A stretch of 64,000 nucleotides of DNA, from the NCBI RefSeq assembly GCF_013213835.1, contig NZ_JABSSU010000001.1:329546-393545 (forward strand). Direction: 5' to 3'. The notes beneath the pieces are model-generated. The model did no database searches and was not told the DNA's origin. It saw only the letters and a list, made by a program, of their open reading frames with translations. The stretch is from Winogradskyella sp. Lineage in GTDB: Bacteria; Bacteroidota; Bacteroidia; Flavobacteriales; Flavobacteriaceae. Shown here piece by piece: positions 57,801 to 64,000 of the stretch. Numbering within the stretch: position 1 is the stretch's first letter; every line of letters starts with the position of its first letter. Both the position numbers and the translations under genes were made by a program.

Positions 57801-58310
57801 ATGAAAAAAGTAATTTTAGGGCTTAGCGCATTGTGTATGGTTGCTTTTACTTCTTGTAAAGATGACGCAGCTAGTAAAATTAAATCAGAAAATGTAGCTG
57901 TTGCTGCAGAAAGAGATGCTAATGCTGGTAACTTACCGGTGATGGAATTAGACAAAACTGAACATGATTTTGGTTCAATTGTTAATGGTACTCCAGTAGA
58001 AACAATTTTCACATACAAAAATACTGGCAACGCTATGTTAGTGGTGAGTAATATTAAAAGTACATGTGGATGTACTGTACCATCAAACTATACCAAAGAA
58101 GTTAAGCCAGGTGAAACAGGTCAGTTTACTGTAAAGTTTAATGGGAAAGGTAACGGTAAAGTTACTAAATCTCTAACTATGACAACAAATACTGAAAAAG
58201 GTAAAGATGTTGTTAAGATTATGGCTCAGGTACAACCAGATCCTAATGCACCTGCAAAACCAGCAAGAAAGCCTGCTGCCATGCCAGTAAATCCTGTAAA
58301 AACAAATTAA
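57801..58310 (+). CDS. DUF1573 exported lipoprotein
   Basis: A 169-residue lipoprotein (signal ends AFTSC). The DUF1573 Ig-like domain is evident: DKTEHDFGSIVNGTPVETIFTYKNTG, IKSTCGCTVPSNYTKEVKPGETGQFTVKFN and a C-terminal run of Ala/Pro/Lys. A GTG directly before the ATG could extend it by one residue; the ATG at 57801 is chosen. It lies between nusB and yajC, 12 nt before yajC. The function is unknown. Confidence 0.9.
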   Translation: MKKVILGLSALCMVAFTSCKDDAASKIKSENVAVAAERDANAGNLPVMELDKTEHDFGSIVNGTPVETIFTYKNTGNAMLVVSNIKSTCGCTVPSNYTKEVKPGETGQFTVKFNGKGNGKVTKSLTMTTNTEKGKDVVKIMAQVQPDPNAPAKPARKPAAMPVNPVKTN

Positions 58311-58322
58311 GATTAGACATTA

Positions 58323-58610
58323 ATGGAAGGAATAGGTTCGTTTTTACCGTTTATTGCAATTTTCGCAGTGATGTATTTCTTTATGATTGCACCGCAAATG
58401 AAAAGAGCAAAACAAGAAAAAAAATTTGCTAGCGAATTAAAACGGGGTGATAGGGTAATTACAAAAAGTGGAATGCACGGTAAAGTTGTTGAATTAAATG
58501 ACAAAGATAATAGCTGTGTTATAGAAACACTTGCGGGTAAGATTAAGTTTGATCGCTCAGCTATCTCTATGGAAATGAGTAAGAAATTAAATGCTCCTGC
58601 AAAAAAATAA
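58323..58610 (+). CDS. yajC: Preprotein translocase subunit YajC
   Basis: A 95-residue protein with one membrane helix (FLPFIAIFAVMYFFMIAPQ) followed by KRAKQEKKFASELKRGDRVITKSGMHGKVVEL, the YajC signature. It associates with SecDF at the Sec translocon. The position after DUF1573 and nusB supports the identity, as this order recurs in Bacteroidetes. It is followed by a terminator. Confidence 0.95.
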   Translation: MEGIGSFLPFIAIFAVMYFFMIAPQMKRAKQEKKFASELKRGDRVITKSGMHGKVVELNDKDNSCVIETLAGKIKFDRSAISMEMSKKLNAPAKK

Positions 58611-58636
58611 TTAAACTTTTTCTACAAGAATTAATG

Positions 58637-58664
58637 AGACCGTCTAAATGGCGGTCTTTTTTTA
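58637..58664 (+). terminator. Terminator after yajC
   Basis: Stem AGACCGTC/GGCGGTCT (one G-U pair) with a 5 nt loop and a run of seven T. It overlaps the stop codon of the convergent response regulator gene. Confidence 0.85.
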
Positions 58665-59066
58665 TGATGCAATTTTTTTGGTTATGTCAAGAAGCTTTTC
58701 ATCAGTGAATGGTTTTATTATAAAATCAGATATAATTTTAGAGTTTTTTGCTCTATCTATATCACCAGGGAATATGGAAGAAGACAAAATATAAATTACA
58801 ATATTCTTTTTCAGTTCTTCAGTTAGGGGTTCAAATCGCTCTAAAAATTGCCAACCATCCATAATAGGCATATTAATATCCAGAAGAATGACATCTGGTA
58901 AAACCTCCGTACTTTTTTTATTTTCCTTCAAATAGCTTAAAATATCTAGACCGTTTTGAAATGTCTTAATATTTTCAACCAAATTGGTTCGAGATATTCT
59001 TTTAACGGTTAAGAATGTAAATGTCTCATCGTCGTCTACAATAAATAGGTTTTTAATGACTTTCAT
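58662..59066 (-). CDS. Single-domain response regulator (CheY-like)
   Basis: A 134-residue receiver domain. The acidic pocket is FIVDDDE, the phosphorylation site is the Asp in VILLDINMPIMDGW, and the conserved Ser and Lys are in YILSSSIFPG and FIIKPF. There is no output domain. The start is the ATG at 59066; an upstream TTG-type extension would overlap the kinase by 67 nt without adding family sequence. It overlaps the kinase stop by 4 nt (ATGA), so it is the cognate partner of that kinase. Confidence 0.92.
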   Translation of the reverse strand: MKVIKNLFIVDDDETFTFLTVKRISRTNLVENIKTFQNGLDILSYLKENKKSTEVLPDVILLDINMPIMDGWQFLERFEPLTEELKKNIVIYILSSSIFPGDIDRAKNSKIISDFIIKPFTDEKLLDITKKIAS

Positions 59067-61801
59067 AGATTTGGGTTTTTTAATTTCACAAAAAAGCTTG
59101 TTCCTATATTTACTTCGCTTTCTGCCCAAATTTCACCTTGCATAGCTTCAATTTGAGTTTTTATCATAAATAATCCAAAGCCTTTGGCTTCAGGATGGTT
59201 GTGAAAAGTTTTACGGATTTTGAAAAGATTATCTTTAGCAAGTTTCATGTCCATACCTAATCCGTTGTCAGAAACAATAAGTAAAATTGAGTTGTTTTTC
59301 TCTTTCCTTGTTTTAATATTGATGATAGGTTTTCTGTCATGAGATTTATATTTCAATGCATTACTAACAAGATTCAAGAAAATACTATCAATATATTTTA
59401 CTGGAAAATGTAAAGTAGAGACTTCACTAAAATCTACATTTATTATAGCTTTACTCGCATTTATATTGGCTTGAAAGCTTCCTAAGATTAGATCTAGTCT
59501 TTCTTTAAGATCAACATGGTCATTTTCTATCTCTGTATCTTGTCTAACTTGCATAGATTCAATAAGCTCATCAAAGACACCATTTAAGTTGTAAATTACT
59601 GATTTCAATTTACTGATGTAATCATCATGTTCTTGTTGGTCTTCCGCTTCTTCAATGGCTTCGGTAAGCATTTCTATATTTACTAATGGCGCTCTTAAGT
59701 TGTGAGCAACAATATTACTGAAGTCTGTGAGCTGTTGATTCTGAGCCTTCAATCTCAGTTCACGTTCTTTTAGTTCGCTAATATCATAGTTGACACCTAT
59801 CATACGTTCGGGATTACCATTTTTATCTCTCAAAACAATGGCGTCAGCTTTAATATATAAAACTTTACCATTTGGATGAATAATTCTAAATGACGTATCA
59901 AAACCATCACTAGATTTAAGTGTCTCATTTACTTCTTCAATAGCGCTTTCTCTGTCATCAGGATGTAAAGTGTTTGCCCATAGCTCGAAAGTTTTTTCAG
60001 TACTATTTTTGTCTTGTCCGAAAAGTTCATACATTCTTTCATCCCATATGAGGTCATTTTCTATAATATCCCAATCCCAAATACCTAAGTGAGCGGCATT
60101 AGAAGCAAGCATTAGTCGTTTTTGTGCTTCTTCAGCACGTTTATTAGATTCTAATAATTCTATTTCCTTTTCTTTTCGTGCGGTGATTTCATACCTTAAA
60201 CTCATAAATTGAGTAATTTTTCCGTCATTGTCTTTGAAAGGAATTATAAATGTATTTACCCAGTAATAACTGCCGTCTTTCGCCTTATTTTTCACTTCCC
60301 TTTGCCAGTCAGAACCTTTTGAAATGGTCTGCCACATGTCTTTCCAAAATGATTTTTGATGATAACCAGAATTAATAATTTTATGAGTCTGTCCAATCAA
60401 TTCGTCCTCCCTATATTTTGATAAATCACAAAAATTTTGATTTGCAAAGGTTATGATGCCGTTTATATCAGTAATTGACACAATCGCAGATTGATTTAGA
60501 GCATATTTATAATCAGCAATTTTTTTTGAACTTAAAAATAATTCCTCTTCTCTTGCTTTTTCTTCACTAATATTTTGAAAAACTCCATAAACTCTTAAAC
60601 ATTTACCGTCTTTCATTTCGGGCACACCAATGGCTCTTACCCAAATTTCGTTGCCTTTATAGGTAATGAGTTGCAATGTTTCATCAAAAGAAATACCGTG
60701 TTGAATACAATCTGTAAATACTTCAGTTATGCGATTTCTACTATAGCCTTCCTTGTAAAATTCTATACCCTTCTCAGGGTGAGGTTCAAAACCGTCAGGA
60801 ACTTCGTGGATTTCATAGGTTGTTTTAGACCAAGTGTTGGTGTTTTTAACTAAATCTACTTCCCAAGCACCAAGATTAGCCACTTTGCCTGCATGCTCAA
60901 GAAGTTGATTAGATTTTCTAAGTTCATCTTCATTTTTTGATAATGCTTTTATGTTGTTTTTTAGCTGTAGTTCAATGTGTTTTTTAAGTGTAATATCTTG
61001 TGCAATTCCGCGTAATCCAATTATTGTGTTATTATTGTTAAAGACAGCCTCACCTTTTGCCCACATCCAACCATTACTTTCGTTCTTTGTAATAGTCTCT
61101 AATTCAAGCTCATAAGATTCACCTTTTTTTATCGTTTTCTCAACCGCTTTTGTTAAAACTCTCCAACTATCTGGTGTGAAAATTTTAACTTGTTTTGCAA
61201 ATGTTGGTGGTGGGAGTTTAGAATCAAAACCAAATATCTCATATAATTCTTCGCTCCAATAGACTTCATCTGTTTCAAGATTTAGGTACCAACTGCCTAA
61301 ACTTGCAATTTTCTGTACTTCCTTTAGCTCTTTGGTAACACGAATTTCTTTAGCTGTAATTTTTCCTAAGTCCCTTTGGAGATTAGCAACTATTTTAGCT
61401 TGATCAGTGCCTAATATGTTTTTAGAATAAAGTTCAAACGTTCCGATGTGTCCAATAAACTGGTGGTCTGTATTATAGTTTGGTTTCCCATTTTGTTGAA
61501 TCCAAACGTATTCATCACTATTGTTTTTAATTCTGAAGGTTACCTTTAGATCTTTTTGTTTGTTAAAAGCGTCTCTTGATTGTTCTTTATAAGTGAGAAT
61601 ATCATCTTCATGAATAAGGTCAATCAAAATATTGCAGGTCTCGTTTTGTTTTAACCCTATAAAATTGATCCATTCATCATTAAAGTAACTGTAATGTCCA
61701 TTGATATTAGTCTTCCAAATAAATAGATTGTGATGAGTAATTATATTGCTCAGTTCAGAATAACTGAGTTCATTGTTGGTTAAATCATTTGATTTACTCA
61801 T
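59063..61801 (-). CDS. Soluble hybrid-free sensor histidine kinase with five PAS domains
   Basis: A 912-residue cytoplasmic kinase with no visible membrane helix. Five PAS domains lie at about residues 18-126, 161-276, 301-416, 426-546 and 561-681. Each ends in a PAC-like segment such as LRGIAQDITLKKHIELQ or MSLRYEITARKEKEIEL. The kinase core follows: H-box FSNIVAHNLRAPLVNIEML (His700), N-box IFLNLVSNALKYKS, G1 SDNGLGMD and G2 EAKGFGLFMIK. The ATG at 61801 is used, four codons after an in-frame TTG. It is paired with the single-domain regulator downstream. Confidence 0.92.
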   Translation of the reverse strand: MSKSNDLTNNELSYSELSNIITHHNLFIWKTNINGHYSYFNDEWINFIGLKQNETCNILIDLIHEDDILTYKEQSRDAFNKQKDLKVTFRIKNNSDEYVWIQQNGKPNYNTDHQFIGHIGTFELYSKNILGTDQAKIVANLQRDLGKITAKEIRVTKELKEVQKIASLGSWYLNLETDEVYWSEELYEIFGFDSKLPPPTFAKQVKIFTPDSWRVLTKAVEKTIKKGESYELELETITKNESNGWMWAKGEAVFNNNNTIIGLRGIAQDITLKKHIELQLKNNIKALSKNEDELRKSNQLLEHAGKVANLGAWEVDLVKNTNTWSKTTYEIHEVPDGFEPHPEKGIEFYKEGYSRNRITEVFTDCIQHGISFDETLQLITYKGNEIWVRAIGVPEMKDGKCLRVYGVFQNISEEKAREEELFLSSKKIADYKYALNQSAIVSITDINGIITFANQNFCDLSKYREDELIGQTHKIINSGYHQKSFWKDMWQTISKGSDWQREVKNKAKDGSYYWVNTFIIPFKDNDGKITQFMSLRYEITARKEKEIELLESNKRAEEAQKRLMLASNAAHLGIWDWDIIENDLIWDERMYELFGQDKNSTEKTFELWANTLHPDDRESAIEEVNETLKSSDGFDTSFRIIHPNGKVLYIKADAIVLRDKNGNPERMIGVNYDISELKERELRLKAQNQQLTDFSNIVAHNLRAPLVNIEMLTEAIEEAEDQQEHDDYISKLKSVIYNLNGVFDELIESMQVRQDTEIENDHVDLKERLDLILGSFQANINASKAIINVDFSEVSTLHFPVKYIDSIFLNLVSNALKYKSHDRKPIINIKTRKEKNNSILLIVSDNGLGMDMKLAKDNLFKIRKTFHNHPEAKGFGLFMIKTQIEAMQGEIWAESEVNIGTSFFVKLKNPNL

Positions 61802-61948
61802 TTGTAACTTCAAGATTAATAGGATATTGGGGTTCTATTTTTTTAACATCTCATAGGTATAATAAAATTAGTGATTTTTTAATGAATAGCTATTTATTTT
61901 GATTTTTTATCATATTTATCCTACATTTATTGATATATGTTAATGTTT

Positions 61949-62548
61949 TTAGCATGTTTTGTATTTGTCATACAAACCTTTCTGCTTTAAAATAAGTGGG
62001 ATGATTTTTTCGAGTCTTTTAAGTTTTGTTGTTTCACGTTTAGCTTCAGAGATATGAATACAATATTCTTTTTGTTTGCCTGGAGTAAGTTGATTGAAAG
62101 CTTCTTCTAATTTCGGGTCAGATTTTAATATGGTCTTTAGCGCATCAGGTACAACAATTTCTTTTGATGCACGCTGCGGTTTTGTTTCTTTACCAAGCTT
62201 TTGATTTTCTATGGCTTCCAGCACATAGTTTAGAACCTTCTCTTTATCTATGTCTTCGATTGAAGTAAACCGCATTTGTCGTAATGCTTTTGTTTTACCT
62301 TCTTGAGCATTAACAAGTAGATTATCTTCATCCTTAAGAAATACACCATTAAAGAACCAAATACCGAAATGATTTTTAAATGCACCGAGCCCAATAACAT
62401 TTTTACCATTAAGTGTATAGGTTGGAGCGTTCCATTTTATAGTTTCTTCAAGTTCGGTTGAATTAATTATCTCTCTTAGTAGTTTTAAGGCTTTCTCAAA
62501 ATGAATATTAGTGTTGATATAGTCTTCAACTGAAGTCGTTTTTTTCAT
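61949..62548 (-). CDS. YdeI/OmdA-like protein with DUF1801 domain
   Basis: A 199-residue soluble protein. The N-terminal DUF1801 domain contains EETIKWNAPTYTLNGKNVIGLGAFKNHFGIWFF. The C-terminal ~75 residues (VPDALKTILKSDPKLEEAFNQLTPGKQKEYCIHI) match the YdeI/OmdA family. The frame extends 11 codons upstream to a TTG at 62581; the ATG at 62548 (MKKTTSVEDYIN) is chosen as the usual family start. YdeI relatives are linked to polymyxin and bacteriocin tolerance in enterobacteria; the role here is unknown. Confidence 0.88.
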   Translation of the reverse strand: MKKTTSVEDYINTNIHFEKALKLLREIINSTELEETIKWNAPTYTLNGKNVIGLGAFKNHFGIWFFNGVFLKDEDNLLVNAQEGKTKALRQMRFTSIEDIDKEKVLNYVLEAIENQKLGKETKPQRASKEIVVPDALKTILKSDPKLEEAFNQLTPGKQKEYCIHISEAKRETTKLKRLEKIIPLILKQKGLYDKYKTC

Positions 62549-63248
62549 GTGGTTGTAGTGTTTTATACTGTCGATATACAATTAGTAAAGTTCAATCCAA
62601 AACAATATTGTGATATTGTGAATGAACGCCTTTATATAATAATTAAATTTAATAATAATTGCGATTTTAATATAAAAAACTGATAATTATTCAATTTTTT
62701 AATCAAAAATGTTAATAATGTGTTGATAATTAAAATATTAAAATACTGTTAAAAGAAAATTTTAACACTTTAACGATTAATTGTTTGTTAAATGATTTGA
62801 CTAAATAAAAATATTTATTTTGGAACGCTATTAATCATTAACTAACTAATTCTTGTTTCGTAAGTTACAGTTTATCATTTGTTTGACAAGTTGTCAATTG
62901 TCTTCCCTAGAAGAATCATTATTTTGATAAATGCTGTGTAATTAATTAAAGACATGGCATTGCGTCGGTGTCTAAATTTTCTTTTACGAATCTTGGTGTT
63001 TTTTTATTGGTTATCGCATATCCCATATCTATGAATACAACGCTACTGTTCCTTTTTTAAGGTGTGTTTTGGTGAACACTAATTAATTAAACCAAATTAA
63101 AATGAGCAGTAAAACTTTACATTTCAATTCTTCTTAGAAAATTAGAACTTCTAAATGTTACGTCCATGCAGAAATGGTTTAGAGGTTGAAAAGCGTAGCT
63201 ATGACCCCAAATTAGTTTTAAACCTAATGTTTAATTAAAATCAATTTT
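62549..63248. other. 700 nt AT-rich intergenic region before the large secreted-protein gene
   Basis: No convincing gene is present. Features seen are many short T/A runs, a near-match -7 box (TTATTTTG around 62815-62822), a minimal ORF MSSKTLHFNSS at 63102-63137 and a hairpin TTAGAA/TTCTAA (63134-63154). The last ~140 nt before the ATG at 63249 look less AT-rich and more structured. This suggests a long 5' leader. Confidence 0.5.
63134..63154 (+). promoter_or_regulatory. Small hairpin in the leader of the secreted-protein gene
   Basis: Six-base arms TTAGAA and TTCTAA with a 9 nt loop, overlapping the end of the 11-codon ORF. It is weak as a terminator, having no T-run, but placed like a leader-peptide attenuator. 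Confidence 0.3.
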
Positions 63249-64000
63249 ATGAAAAAAATAACCCTAATGATTTTTATGTTGATATTAAGCTTTAGCCTTT
63301 TTGCCCAGCAAAGTACAATCAACATAACAACATCAGGTGGTTTGTATGCCACAGAAAAATGGGTGTCAATTACTACCGAAGTTAATGGTGGCGGTACCCA
63401 AGTTTGGGGTCAAGGTGATGGCACTTATGGTAATGGACAAGGATTAATAAATGAAAATATTTCAATTGACCCTGGAACATATTATGTTAATTGTTATGAT
63501 AGATGGTCTGATGGCTGGGATGGTACTTTAATCTCTGTTACTGCTTATGGAAACATATTAGGTAATAATGGAGGCGTATCACCATCAGATCCTAGTACAA
63601 ACGATTCAACAAGTGCTTGGGAGGATCCAGCTGATGAATTAGAAGCTTCTTTTGAAATAATTGTTCCAAATCCTCCTGATTGTACAGGACCAACGATAGA
63701 TAGTGTTACAGTAGTAGAGACATGTTCAGAGGATGGTACTGGTACATTTAACGTAGAGGTAGTTGTATCAGATGCAGGAGATGCAGGCACATTAATAAGT
63801 GATGGAACAACTACGTATCCAGTAGTAGTAGGAACAGTAGTAGCTGGGCCATACAACAGTGGTGACACTGTATCGTTAAGTATAGACGCTACAGATGATG
63901 CTTGTGATTCAGATTTAGGGGACTATACCTTTACATGTCCATTACCAGGACCAGACAATGATGAGTGTGTAAATGCAACAATGATAGCATGTGGTGATAC
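63249..64000 (+). CDS. Large secreted/adhesin-like protein, 5' part only
   Basis: Open frame from an ATG at 63249 to the end of the window (at least 250 residues) with no stop. A signal peptide (MKKITLMIFMLILSFSLFAQ) is followed by a domain with TSGGLYATEKWVSITTEVNGGG and DRWSDGWDGTLISVTAYG, a Trp/Asp pattern seen in some surface proteins. Beta repeats with spaced Cys follow (PPDCTGPTIDSVTVVETC and DDACDSDLGDYTFTC). It is likely a T9SS-secreted multi-domain protein, but the C-terminal sorting domain would be outside the window. Confidence 0.8.
   Translation, partial: MKKITLMIFMLILSFSLFAQQSTINITTSGGLYATEKWVSITTEVNGGGTQVWGQGDGTYGNGQGLINENISIDPGTYYVNCYDRWSDGWDGTLISVTAYGNILGNNGGVSPSDPSTNDSTSAWEDPADELEASFEIIVPNPPDCTGPTIDSVTVVETCSEDGTGTFNVEVVVSDAGDAGTLISDGTTTYPVVVGTVVAGPYNSGDTVSLSIDATDDACDSDLGDYTFTCPLPGPDNDECVNATMIACGD

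Noticed and set aside
63545..63868. 107-codon reverse frame over the secreted-protein gene
   Set aside because: The Ser/Thr/Val-rich translation mirrors the beta repeats of the plus-strand gene, and the plus strand is open from a good signal peptide to the edge.

Overview
The window is an AT-rich chromosomal segment from a member of the Bacteroidota, almost certainly a marine or algae-associated Flavobacteriaceae. Supporting signs are the many lipoproteins with a Cys within the first ~21 residues, TonB-dependent receptors with STN or carboxypeptidase-regulatory N-termini, FecR/ECF pairs, families such as DUF4974, DUF3276 and long NusB, and repeated -7 promoter boxes of the form TAnnTTTG. The genus (Winogradskyella/Psychroserpens/Bizionia-like) is only a guess. 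No phage, IS transposase, CRISPR array or rRNA was seen; there is one tRNA (Pro, UGG).

Layout. 1-2740: reverse-strand genes mutA (cut by the edge), a DivIC/FtsB-type divisome protein and udk, then a cytochrome c/PQQ-type sugar dehydrogenase pair. 2844-2918: tRNA-Pro with promoter and terminator. 3045-11677: a carbohydrate locus with an AraC regulator, a PhyH dioxygenase, a sugar isomerase-like protein, a GH127-type enzyme, a GH13-type enzyme and a sulfatase, without SusC/SusD. 12400-19986: trxB, then a reverse-strand envelope-stress-like set (DUF4870, PadR, PspC, two DUF2807 proteins) and small housekeeping or unknown genes. 20257-23037: an ExbB-like membrane protein, a LytTR regulator and a lipase-like hydrolase. 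23169-26564: a probable copper-linked cluster of a Cys-rich small protein (apparent CTG start), an MbnP-like lipoprotein, an MbnH/MauG-like di-haem enzyme and an outer-membrane barrel, followed by oxyR. 27683-32980: a cell-surface signalling locus of a Kazal-module lipoprotein divergent from ECF sigma, FecR and an STN TonB receptor, with a shared promoter-like motif. 33668-40784: the SpoIIM/DUF4129/DUF4350/MoxR/DUF58 membrane cluster with a divergent RDD gene. 40942-53598: mixed housekeeping genes, including a second ECF sigma factor, a TonB receptor and a TonB protein. 53660-58610: ABC exporter, leucine dehydrogenase, nusB, DUF1573 and yajC. 58662-62548: a five-PAS histidine kinase with its response regulator and a YdeI/OmdA-like protein. 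62549-63248: a long AT-rich leader before a large secreted protein that runs off the right edge.

The most interesting parts are (i) a promoter-like motif, GTAGGGTTTTT-N9-GTTGT, found with identical spacing before both the Kazal lipoprotein and fecR, which suggests one ECF sigma regulon; (ii) the MbnP/MbnH-type pair outside any visible methanobactin context, with a small Cys-rich partner lacking an ATG/GTG/TTG start; and (iii) a palindromic intergenic element read in frame through the 5' end of the GH13 gene. Several apparent TTG/GTG starts fall inside or beside -7 boxes, and I moved those starts to the downstream ATG.
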